DNA of 30,222 nt from JANXXV01 sp038230275. GTDB taxonomy: Bacteria > Acidobacteriota > Terriglobia > Bryobacterales > Bryobacteraceae. Position numbers and translations under genes: made by a program. Each line of letters begins with the position of its first letter. Within the stretch, counting starts at the first letter, position 1. The DNA lies in the NCBI GenBank assembly GCA_038230275.1, contig JBBRNO010000077.1, positions 1-30,222 of the forward strand, read 5' to 3'. Shown here piece by piece: positions 20,178 through 26,988 of this stretch. A model generated the notes under the pieces. The model saw only the letters and a list, made by a program, of their open reading frames with translations. It ran no database searches and had not been told where the DNA came from.

Positions 20178-20471
20178 CTAGCCGATGGAGTTTCCGGCCT
20201 TCTTGGCGCCCGGAAGTACCTTCTCCGTGTCGGCGGCTGGATTCGGAATTACGTGAACCGCAACCAGTTCACCCACGCGCCGCGCTGCTGCCGCACCTGC
20301 GTCGGTGGCGGCTTTCACTGCACCCACGTCGCCCCGGCAGGTGACAGTAACGAAGCCGTTGCCGATGTACTCTTTGGCCTGCAAGGTGACTTTGGCGGTC
20401 TTCACCATCGCGTCGGCCGCTTCCACGGCGCCAACCAATCCCTTCGTCTCAATCATCCCGAGGGCTTCCAT
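20178..20471 (-). CDS. Bacterial microcompartment hexameric shell protein (BMC-H)
   Basis: A 97-aa single BMC domain, the usual length of PduA/EutM/CcmK hexamer proteins. Hallmarks: EALGMIETKGLVGAVEAADAM at the N-terminus, AKVTLQAKEYIGNGFVTV with the central pore loop Gly37-Asn38-Gly39, RGDVGAVKAATDAGAAAA, and HVIPNP near the end. Hexamers tile into the facets of a protein shell and the pore passes small metabolites. A strong AGGAGG site lies just before the ATG. It is the first gene of a run with the aldehyde dehydrogenase. No second shell protein, pentamer (EutN/CcmL type) or signature enzyme is present in the window. Confidence 0.95.
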   Translation of the reverse strand: MEALGMIETKGLVGAVEAADAMVKTAKVTLQAKEYIGNGFVTVTCRGDVGAVKAATDAGAAAARRVGELVAVHVIPNPAADTEKVLPGAKKAGNSIG

Positions 20472-20524
20472 TCATCCTCCTGCAAAGTGCTGAAGCTTCA
20501 CCGTATCACATTGGCAACAGAAGC

Positions 20525-21889
20525 TTAGTAGATCTCGATTTCCCGGCGCGGCAGAGAGCCATCGCCATAGGCAGCCACCAGACTTTCGTTGCCGTCTTTA
20601 TCAATCGCCTTCACGCCAAAGACATACTCGTCCACGGAAACATTCTCCAGTGTGAACTCATTTACGCGGCCGGCAAAGATCTCTGTTTCCCAGAATGGGG
20701 CCCGCGTGGACCGGTAGACGACGGAGTAGCCCAACAGGTCCGGCTCGGGATTCGGATCGGTCCATTTCAGCACCGCGTCATAACGGGATTTTCCGCGGGC
20801 CAGATTGGGCGCCAGTTTTCCTTTGTTGGGGCCGGTCTTGATCACGCGCGTCACAACGGGCGGCTTGGGCGCGAGCGCCAGACTGGCCGCGGCTGCTCCG
20901 TTCACCTTGGTGACCCGGGTGATGTAGGCCGGCGAAGTATTGGCGAAAGTATCGGTGCCCGTGTGCTGGTTCGCGTAATTCTCGCTGGCGGTGGTGATGC
21001 GCACGGCCGGAAATCCGTGGGCGATGAACGCCATGTGATCGCCGCCGCGTCCGAAGCGGTCCCCCCGAAAGATGAGGTCGAGCTTCATCGAAGGGACGTA
21101 GCGTTCCGCGGCGATTTTCAGATAGCGGGCCAGCTCGCGGGAGGGGGAATCCCGCGGATCCGGTGAGAAGATTCGCAGGGTGCGGTTGTCGGACCGGCCG
21201 TTGCCGGAAACCTCGCTGCCGATGATGTCGTTGTTCAGCACGCCTTCAATCAGGCGGTTCTCTTTCTCGGCTTTTACGGCGAAGGGGCTGCTTCCGATAA
21301 GTGCCTGTTCTTCTCCGGCGAAGGTGACGAAGACGATGGTTTTCTCGAACTCATACTGGCTCATGATACGCGCCAGTTCCATGACAGCCGCCGTGCCGCT
21401 GGCATCGTCGGTAACACCGGGTGCGCGGGCGGCGACAGTTTTCTCTTCGTCCACCTCCGGTTGCTCTCCCGGCTCGGGCGTTCCCGGCTTGGCGATACGG
21501 TTGAGGGAATCGTAGTGCGCGGAGATGATCACTTGCCGGTCCTTATTGATGGTTCCCGGCAATACGGCGACCACGTTTACCACTTCCACGTCGCGAAAGA
21601 CGCGAGGCTGCTTTTTCACTTTGTAGCTGTCGTAGTAAACCTCCAGCTTTGGACTGTAGCCGCGGAACTGATCGTAAATCCACGTGCGTGCGGCGCCGAT
21701 GCCGTGGGCAGGGTCGTCCGTGGCCGAGAAGGTGTTCCGTGTTTCGAAGCTTTCGAGCTTCTTGAGCGTGGCGATGATGTTCTGTTCGGAGACTTCCTCC
21801 ACGATCTTCTTCACCGTGGCGTTGCTGTTTTTTGGAACTGCCTGCGCCAATGCCAGCGCCGGAATCAACAGCAAAGCGGGGAGTCGCAT
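20525..21889 (-). CDS. Secreted M28-family zinc aminopeptidase with C-terminal fibronectin III-like domain
   Basis: A 454-aa exported peptidase. The signal peptide is MRLPALLLIPALALAQA. The M28 metal ligands are visible in order: His in ISAHYDS, Asp in GVTDDASGTAAV, the Glu pair in FAGEEQALIGS, Asp in NNDIIGSE, and His in NQHTGTDTF. The GGDHMAF and FPAVRITTA segments are also typical of the family. From about residue 365, after a Pro/Lys-rich linker, an Ig/fibronectin-type module follows (LKWTDPNPEPDLLGYSVVYR, VFGVKAIDKDGNES). ATG 21889 is chosen because it begins the signal peptide; a TTG seven codons earlier is less likely. Stands between the BMC run and a broken gene. Confidence 0.92.
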   Translation of the reverse strand: MRLPALLLIPALALAQAVPKNSNATVKKIVEEVSEQNIIATLKKLESFETRNTFSATDDPAHGIGAARTWIYDQFRGYSPKLEVYYDSYKVKKQPRVFRDVEVVNVVAVLPGTINKDRQVIISAHYDSLNRIAKPGTPEPGEQPEVDEEKTVAARAPGVTDDASGTAAVMELARIMSQYEFEKTIVFVTFAGEEQALIGSSPFAVKAEKENRLIEGVLNNDIIGSEVSGNGRSDNRTLRIFSPDPRDSPSRELARYLKIAAERYVPSMKLDLIFRGDRFGRGGDHMAFIAHGFPAVRITTASENYANQHTGTDTFANTSPAYITRVTKVNGAAAASLALAPKPPVVTRVIKTGPNKGKLAPNLARGKSRYDAVLKWTDPNPEPDLLGYSVVYRSTRAPFWETEIFAGRVNEFTLENVSVDEYVFGVKAIDKDGNESLVAAYGDGSLPRREIEIY

Positions 21890-21916
21890 GGGGATTCCAC
21901 ACGATACCAAATTCCA

Positions 21917-22620
21917 TCACTTCACGAACACGACGCCCGACGGCGAGAAGACGAACAGGTTCCGGAGTGATTCCGCCACCGCAACTCCGAGGGCGTGCGG
22001 GGACGTATTGCCGGTGACGTCGTAATTTGGAAAGGTGATTTCAACTTGGGTAGGCAAGTCGGCATCGCGGACGGGAATCTGCACCGAGAGGGCATCCGCG
22101 GATTCGATTTTGAGCGCCGAGGCGATTGGAGTGGAGTTCTGCGTGGACTGCACGCCAATTGTGAAGACACCGGGGATCGGAACTTGCTTAGATCCGCACC
22201 GGGTTGAACCGTCAGAGTCAGCTTGATATGGCCGATGGATGTGGAAGAGTTGATGGGAAGGTTCGAGCCGGTGAAGACAGCACTTACGCCTGGGGAGATG
22301 TTGGCCAGCCACATACCGGAGAAGAGACGGAGATTCGAACGCCAGGCGGATGGGTTATTGCCCTAGTAAAAATTGTAAACGGTTTTCGTGGGCGAGTCGC
22401 CTTCGGGGACGATGTTCGGATCCACATCAGCGATCTGTATTCGAATGCGGTTTCTGAGCACTACCGCGTCGCGGGTGAAATAGAAAGAGTTGAACTGTGA
22501 GCGGCGCGCAAATCGCACGGCGGGGGGGGGGTGACCGATGTTCGGTTCCAAGCCGAACATCGGATCGCTTTGGCTGAATGCGGGAGCAATCGAAAGCAGG
22601 AATATGAATAGAAGGCGCAA
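21917..22620 (-). pseudogene. Broken gene for a secreted protein of unknown function
   Basis: From ATG 22620 the frame encodes a signal peptide (MRLLFIFLLSIAPAFS) and about 70 further residues, then meets TAG at 22363-22365 after VYNFY. The same frame continues past the stop with GNNPSAWRSNLRLFSGM and GVSAVFTGSNLP. It slips frame near 22180, where LSKFR gives way to VPIPGVFTIGVQ, and ends at 21917 with NLFVFSPSGVVFVK. So one nonsense codon (plausibly CAG to TAG) and one frameshift interrupt what looks like a single 230-aa secreted beta-rich protein. I do not recognise the family. A ten-G run and a perfect hairpin lie in its 5' part. Two short independent genes are the alternative, less likely. 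Confidence 0.6.
22535..22563. repeat. Perfect 11-bp inverted repeat with 7-nt loop
   Basis: CCGATGTTCGG and CCGAACATCGG flank TTCCAAG. It lies three bases from a run of ten G (22522-22531), inside the early codons of the broken secreted-protein gene. No T-run follows on either strand, so it is not a standard terminator. Confidence 0.85.
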
Positions 22621-22705
22621 GTGAACTTCAGGGCTACCTGGATGAAGAACGTTTTGAACAACGTGGACGCGAGGCGGGACGTACGGCTTCAGTTTAGCAA
22701 GGCTC

Positions 22706-22711
22706 TACAAT
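22706..22711 (+). promoter_or_regulatory. Putative -10 element (TACAAT) of the POT transporter gene
   Basis: TACAAT ends ten bases before the ATG at 22722. There is no Shine-Dalgarno between them, so the leader would be only a few bases. The -35 region is weak. Confidence 0.4.
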
Positions 22712-22721
22712 AGGGTTCATC

Positions 22722-24188
22722 ATGACGGCTTCCCCCCCTGCCACCGATGCTCAGTTCTTCGGGCACCCCCGCGGACTGGCCACACTCTACTTCACGGAGA
22801 TGTGGGAGCGGTTCAGCTTTTACGGCATGCGGGCGTTGCTGATTCTGTTTATGACGGCCAGCGTGGAGCGCGGAGGTTTGGGTTTCTCCGACGCGAAGTC
22901 AGGCGCAATTTACGGACTCTATGCGTCCATGGTTTACATGACCAATCTGCCCGGGGGCTGGATTGCGGACCGCATTCTGGGTCAGCGGAAATCGGTGCTA
23001 TACGGCGGAATCATCATCGCCTGCGGACACTTCTGCATGGCCATGCCGGGGATCACGTTCTTCTATCTGGGGCTGGGGCTGATCGTCATTGGCACCGGAC
23101 TCTTGAAGCCGAATGTCAGCACCATGGTGGGCGCGCTCTACGCTCCGGAAGACAACCGGCGCGATGCCGGCTTCTCCATTTTCTACATGGGGATCAATCT
23201 GGGCGCGTTCCTTTCGCCGCTGGTCTGCGGGTATGTGGGCGAAAAAATCAACTGGCATTACGGATTCGGACTGGCGGGGATCGGGATGACCATCGGCCTG
23301 ATTCAATACCTGATGGGGGCCAAGTACCTGGGCACGGTTGGCCTGAATCCGGCGCCGGCCGAGAGCACGGAAGATGCAGCGAAACTGAAGCGCAACTTTC
23401 TGATAGCGGCTGGAATTGTTGCCGCGCTTGCCGTCTTGACTACGATACTGCCGGTCACGGCGCAGGGCCTCTCCGATGCCGGGGGCGTGTTGCTGCTGGT
23501 GGTCACATTTGCGACCTTCGCCTGGCTGATCTTCTTTGCGGACGCGACGCCATTGGAACGAAAACGCTTCGTGGTGATCTTTGTCCTGTTCCTGGCCGCA
23601 TCGCTATTCTGGTCTGCGTTTGAACAAGCGGGGTCCACACTGAATCTATTCGCGGAGCGCAGCACAGCGAAAGTAATCCTTGGTTTTGAGTACCCGGCGA
23701 GTTGGTTCCAATCGGTGAACTCGCTGTTCATCATCACGCTGGCGCCGGTGCTGGGGTGGTTTTGGATTCGCCTGGGGAAACTGGAACCGTCCAGCCCGGC
23801 TAAGTTTTCGTTGGGACTGATCTTTGTCGGACTCGGATTTCTGGTCATGGTGGGCGGCGGTTTGGCCGCGGCGAACGGCGTGCAGGTGAGCTCGATTTAT
23901 CTGTGGATTTGTTACCTGCTGCATACCATCGGCGAGCTTTGCCTGAGCCCGGTGGGGCTGAGCGCCATGACGAAACTGGCTCCGGTGCGTTTTGTGGGCT
24001 TGATGATGGGGATCTGGTTCCTGGCCACTGCCGTCGGTAACTACATCGGTGGGCGATTGGCTTCGCTGTACGGATCGTTTGGGGTTCCCTCGCTATTCGG
24101 GATTGTGGCGGCGTTTTGCATTGCGTTGGGACTGGTGCTTGCCTCAATGGTGAATCCGATGAAGAAGATGATGGGCGGCGTGAAGTAG
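22722..24188 (+). CDS. POT/PTR family proton-coupled oligopeptide transporter
   Basis: A 488-aa polytopic membrane protein with about 12-14 spans. The POT-family ExxER motif of helix 1 is present as EMWERFSFYGMRALL (Glu26, Glu29, Arg30). Further family motifs are GGWIADRILGQRKSVLYGG (MFS loop 2-3), GTGLLKPNVSTMVG, FSIFYMGINLGAFLSP and a C-terminal half with SLFWSAFEQAGSTLNLFAE and ELCLSPVGLSAMTKLAP. It imports di- or tripeptides with protons across the inner membrane. Nearby secreted peptidases (M28, astacin) could supply peptides, but this is inference. It is a single-gene unit. Confidence 0.94.
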   Translation: MTASPPATDAQFFGHPRGLATLYFTEMWERFSFYGMRALLILFMTASVERGGLGFSDAKSGAIYGLYASMVYMTNLPGGWIADRILGQRKSVLYGGIIIACGHFCMAMPGITFFYLGLGLIVIGTGLLKPNVSTMVGALYAPEDNRRDAGFSIFYMGINLGAFLSPLVCGYVGEKINWHYGFGLAGIGMTIGLIQYLMGAKYLGTVGLNPAPAESTEDAAKLKRNFLIAAGIVAALAVLTTILPVTAQGLSDAGGVLLLVVTFATFAWLIFFADATPLERKRFVVIFVLFLAASLFWSAFEQAGSTLNLFAERSTAKVILGFEYPASWFQSVNSLFIITLAPVLGWFWIRLGKLEPSSPAKFSLGLIFVGLGFLVMVGGGLAAANGVQVSSIYLWICYLLHTIGELCLSPVGLSAMTKLAPVRFVGLMMGIWFLATAVGNYIGGRLASLYGSFGVPSLFGIVAAFCIALGLVLASMVNPMKKMMGGVK

Positions 24189-24312
24189 ATGAATGTCAAG
24201 TAATGTAAATTCCGTACACGGCCTGTAACTTCGGGTCCAGGCGGGCCATCCTTAACCTGTGTGAGCAATTCAAAGCTGCAGGCCCGATGACGGCTGCGGA
24301 TGAGGAAAACCT

Positions 24313-24684
24313 ATGAAACTAAGACTGTTTCTAATTTTGACGGTTGCGCTGGCCCTATTCACCATCGGGGCATTCGCAGCTGATATCACTGGCAAATGGA
24401 CGGCTGAAACGAAAGGCCGTGACGGCGAAACCCGCACCCAAACTTTCGATCTGAAGCAGGATGGAGATAAGCTGACCGGCACTGTCAGCAGCCCTATGGG
24501 TGAGAGCAAGATCTCGGACGGCAAAGTGGACGGCGACACCGTTTCGTTTGTCGTAAAGATGGAGCGAAACGGCAACGAGATGAAGATGCCGTATACGGGC
24601 AAGGTGTCCGGGAACGAGATTCAATTCAAGGTAGAAAGCCCTCGCGGCACGCGCGAGATGACGGCCAAGAAGTCAACTACCTAA
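24313..24684 (+). CDS. Small secreted beta-rich protein of unknown function
   Basis: A 123-aa protein with a clear signal peptide (MKLRLFLILTVALALFTIGAFA, cleavage after FAA). The mature 100 residues alternate short strands and turns: DITGKWTAETKGRDGE, FDLKQDGDKLTGTVSS, KISDGKVDGDTVSFVVK and YTGKVSGNEIQFKVES. This is the pattern of a small lipocalin-like or beta-sandwich protein that I recall as common and unnamed in Acidobacteria. No ligand can be inferred. A GAGG site lies eight bases before the ATG and a strong terminator follows, so it is a monocistronic, possibly well expressed gene. Confidence 0.8.
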   Translation: MKLRLFLILTVALALFTIGAFAADITGKWTAETKGRDGETRTQTFDLKQDGDKLTGTVSSPMGESKISDGKVDGDTVSFVVKMERNGNEMKMPYTGKVSGNEIQFKVESPRGTREMTAKKSTT

Positions 24685-24708
24685 CATATAATTCCAACAA
24701 ATATTGTG

Positions 24709-24740
24709 AGGGCGCGGACACTTCCACGCCCTTTTTTTTT
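24709..24740 (+). terminator. Rho-independent terminator
   Basis: AGGGCG and GGA pair with TCC and CGCCCT around a CACT loop, with one C/A mismatch, and nine T follow. It begins 25 bases after the stop of the small secreted protein gene. Confidence 0.93.
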
Positions 24741-24761
24741 GCTGGTTTCCTACCCGGCTTC

Positions 24762-24770
24762 TGCTATAAT
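24762..24770 (+). promoter_or_regulatory. Extended -10 promoter of the lysozyme-like gene
   Basis: TGCTATAAT is a consensus extended -10 element, just after the upstream terminator. It predicts a start near 24777 and a leader of about 100 nt before the TTG at 24877. The leader contains a CGGGC-ACCA-GCCCG hairpin (24820-24833). No -35 box is convincing, as is usual for extended -10 promoters. Confidence 0.6.
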
Positions 24771-24876
24771 TCTGAAAGATGTTCTCTCATGCCAGCGTCT
24801 ACCTAGAGTAAGCCAAGACCGGGCACCAGCCCGCGCAAGTTATAGTAAATAATAGACTTTAAGGAGAAAAAACGAC

Positions 24877-25371
24877 TTGAGAAAACTTGTCTCCCAAGGG
24901 ATCGTCATGTTTGCCGGACTCCTTGCCACTCCGCTGCTTCCGCATGCTCTTGATAACACACAGGTTAAAGACGCAAAGCCCGACCCTCGCTTCACGCTGC
25001 TAAAGAAATTTTTCGAAAAGCGAGGCTCTCCAGCGCAGGAACATGTTCACGATTTCATACTTGCCGCGGACCGCAACAAGCTGGATTGGCGGTTACTTCC
25101 CAGCATTTCCTTTATCGAATCGGGCGGCGGGAAAGAATATAAAAATAATAATATTCTCGGTTGGGGATCGTGCAAGGAAAGATTCCCATCGGTGAAGGCT
25201 GGAATTCACGCCGTCGCCGACAGGCTCTCTACCTCTAACCTTTACAAAAACAAGACCGTCGAGGGCATATTGCGGACTTACAATTCAAACGCAGATTATC
25301 CCGCAAAGGTGAAGAGGGTGATGTATTCAATCAGCCCCGTTCTTACGCCGGTCTTGTTAATGCAAGACTAA
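24877..25371 (+). CDS. Secreted lysozyme-like (transglycosylase/glucosaminidase-type) protein
   Basis: A 164-aa exported protein. The N-terminus MRKLVSQGIVMFAGLLATPLL is a signal peptide, cleaved near PHA. The body has the lysozyme-superfamily layout: a helical lead, LDWRLLPSISFIESGGGKEY with probable catalytic Glu81, NNILGWGSCKERFPSVKAGI, then helices with VADRLS and a YNSNADYPAKVKRVM segment near the end. The likely role is cleavage or binding of peptidoglycan in the envelope; the exact family is uncertain. The start is TTG, supported by AAGGAG ten bases upstream and by the basic n-region RK that would be lost if the ATG at 24907 were used. It converges with a 48-aa gene, two bases apart. 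Confidence 0.78.
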   Translation: MRKLVSQGIVMFAGLLATPLLPHALDNTQVKDAKPDPRFTLLKKFFEKRGSPAQEHVHDFILAADRNKLDWRLLPSISFIESGGGKEYKNNNILGWGSCKERFPSVKAGIHAVADRLSTSNLYKNKTVEGILRTYNSNADYPAKVKRVMYSISPVLTPVLLMQD

Positions 25372-25372
25372 A

Positions 25373-25519
25373 CTATTCCAGCATTCGGACGCCGTAGTAA
25401 AGTCCGCCAAACAACAAAACCGATAGGATGGCAACCGCGGCCCAGCGCAACCATCGCTCGGTGGGAGAACTTTCTTTCCGCTGATCTACCTTCATTTGGT
25501 CATCGAGGCTGTCAAACAT
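25373..25519 (-). CDS. 48-aa single-span membrane protein
   Basis: A small gene below usual length cut-offs. It starts ATG at 25519 with GGAGG eight bases upstream, and encodes MFDSLDDQMKVDQRKESSPT, then a Trp/Arg border (ERWLRW), a membrane helix (AAVAILSVLLFGGLYYGV) and RMLE before TAG. The charged cytoplasmic head, a Trp at the membrane edge and one hydrophobic helix of about 18 residues make a credible tail-anchored or N-in small membrane protein. I do not know a named family. It fills the gap between the convergent lysozyme-like gene (2 bp away) and the TPR gene 69 bp upstream, with which it may be cotranscribed. Confidence 0.7.
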   Translation of the reverse strand: MFDSLDDQMKVDQRKESSPTERWLRWAAVAILSVLLFGGLYYGVRMLE

Positions 25520-25588
25520 TGTCAGACCCTCCTATTCACATGGTCGACATGATTCTAACTCCTATCTTCCCGGAATGGAAGGGGGTCG

Positions 25589-26728
25589 TTACGGGCGTGC
25601 CTGTGGATCCGCGGTCAAGTCTAAGCCAGTCGCAGCTTGCTGTAACTGCCGGGCCTTTAATTCCTTCACCTTCGCTAAGGCCTGGGCTGATTCTTCATTG
25701 CGGCCTGAAAATTTGAGCGCGCGAGAAAGCTGGTAGTAGACTGCGGCCTCGTCCGGATTCAGACGCGAGGCCTCGCCAAGCAGTTTCACCGCTTCCTGAG
25801 GTTTGTTCCCGGCCAGACGCACGCGGCCCAGGTAATAGTAGTTACCCCAAAAGTCCGGATTCAGCGTCCGGGCTTTTTCCAGAGGTCCCACGGCAGCCGC
25901 AAAATTGCCCTCCTGCACCAGCGTGCCGCCCAGGAAATAGAGCGCTTCGGCGTCGGCGGCGTCGGACCCGAGTGCCAGTTTCAACGAAGTAAGCGCGTCG
26001 CTGGAGCGGCGCAGGCTGATGTAGGTCTTACCCAGCTCGCGATGTCCCCCTGGGATGCTGGAATCAGCGCGTAACGCCTTCTGAAGATAGGTGGCAGCCT
26101 CTTCAAAAAGACCGCCTTCATAGGCGGCTCGCCCCATCAGGAAATCGGCCTGAGCCGGTGTGCCGGCGGTAAGCATCTGAGAGGCAAGCGCGCCAGCCTT
26201 TTCCTTTTCGCCTAGGCGGTAGTACCCTAGCCCCAACAGGTAGAGGATGCCGCTGTCGCGCGGCTGCACTGCGCGTAGAGCTTCCAGGCGGGCGACTCCA
26301 GCGGCAACCTCCCGCGTATAAAGTTGACACGTCGCCAGGAGTTGTTGCGCCTGCGAGTTTTCCGGATGCGCGGCTGCGATTTTGGCAAACAGCGGGCGAG
26401 CGTTGGTGTATTGTTCCTGTTTAAGGTAGGCGAGTCCCAGATTCAACAGCAGCCCGTCGTCGTTTGCAGCCGCAGGAGACGAACGAAGCGCCAGCCGGTA
26501 GACCTGTATGGCCTTCGCATATTGGTGTGTGCGGGAATAGACGACGCCCAGATTTCCGAGGGCGCCCACGTTCCCGGGCCTGGCCTTCAGGACTGCCTGA
26601 AAGCCTTGCTCGGCGCGGACATAATCCTGTGAGGAGAGGGCTTGAACGGCCTGTTCGAAGGTGTTTTGAAGGGAGTCGGCGGCAGCTAAAGCCGCCGCCG
26701 ACAGAACGAATGACGCCGATAACCGCAC
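25589..26728 (-). CDS. Exported tetratricopeptide repeat (TPR) protein
   Basis: A 379-aa protein. A weak signal peptide (RLSASFVLSAAALAAADS) is followed by about nine TPR or TPR-like helical hairpins, for example YVRAEQGFQAVLKARPGNVG, YAKAIQVYRLALRSSP, ILYLLGLGYYRLGEKEKAGA, LFEEAATYLQKALRADSSIP and WGNYYYLGRVRLAGNKPQEA. TPR proteins mediate protein contacts, so the partner is unknown; a periplasmic scaffold is likely. The start is GTG at 26728, with no Shine-Dalgarno and TAAACT six bases upstream. The 48-aa gene lies 69 bp downstream. Confidence 0.85.
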   Translation of the reverse strand: MRLSASFVLSAAALAAADSLQNTFEQAVQALSSQDYVRAEQGFQAVLKARPGNVGALGNLGVVYSRTHQYAKAIQVYRLALRSSPAAANDDGLLLNLGLAYLKQEQYTNARPLFAKIAAAHPENSQAQQLLATCQLYTREVAAGVARLEALRAVQPRDSGILYLLGLGYYRLGEKEKAGALASQMLTAGTPAQADFLMGRAAYEGGLFEEAATYLQKALRADSSIPGGHRELGKTYISLRRSSDALTSLKLALGSDAADAEALYFLGGTLVQEGNFAAAVGPLEKARTLNPDFWGNYYYLGRVRLAGNKPQEAVKLLGEASRLNPDEAAVYYQLSRALKFSGRNEESAQALAKVKELKARQLQQAATGLDLTADPQARP

Positions 26729-26776
26729 GAGTTTAGTTTAGAGCATCTACTACCGGCTAGCAAAAGTTCGTGTGTA

Positions 26777-26938
26777 CCGCTCCCAAAGGGTCGCGCGAAG
26801 AATCAACGGCTTACGCGATCCTTCTTCCGCTTCAACCGGGCGCATTCGACCGGCCAACCGCTCCCAAAGGGCCGCGCGAAGAATCAACGACTTACGCGAT
26901 CCTTCTTCCGCTTCAACCGGGCGCATTCGACCGGCCAA
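26777..26938. repeat. Two tandem copies of an 81-bp direct repeat
   Basis: Copies at 26777-26857 and 26858-26938 start CCGCTCCCAAAGGG and differ at only two positions. They are followed at once by the related 23-mer CCGCTCCCTTACGG, so the array looks like a third copy cut short or the seed of the expansion. It lies in the 260-bp gap between the TPR gene and the TonB receptor gene. Translations through it are repeat shadows. Confidence 0.92.
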
Positions 26939-26961
26939 CCGCTCCCTTACGGTCGCGGCTC
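26939..26961 (-). repeat. Second copy of the dispersed 23-bp repeat
   Basis: On the minus strand it reads GAGCCGCGACCGTAAGGG and on, matching 185-207 at 21 of 23 positions. It sits 27 bp past the stop codon of the TonB receptor gene and joins directly to the 81-bp repeats. Confidence 0.65.
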
Positions 26962-26988
26962 AGAACACCTATTTCTGCAACTAGGCAT

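Noticed and set aside
22363..22620. Stand-alone 85-aa secreted protein
   Set aside because: The same frame continues meaningfully past the TAG (NNPSAWRSNLRLF), so it is better read as the start of a broken longer gene.
24741..24876. Known riboswitch (c-di-AMP or GEMM type) upstream of the lysozyme-like gene
   Set aside because: I could not match the conserved core bases of these classes; only a simple hairpin is visible.
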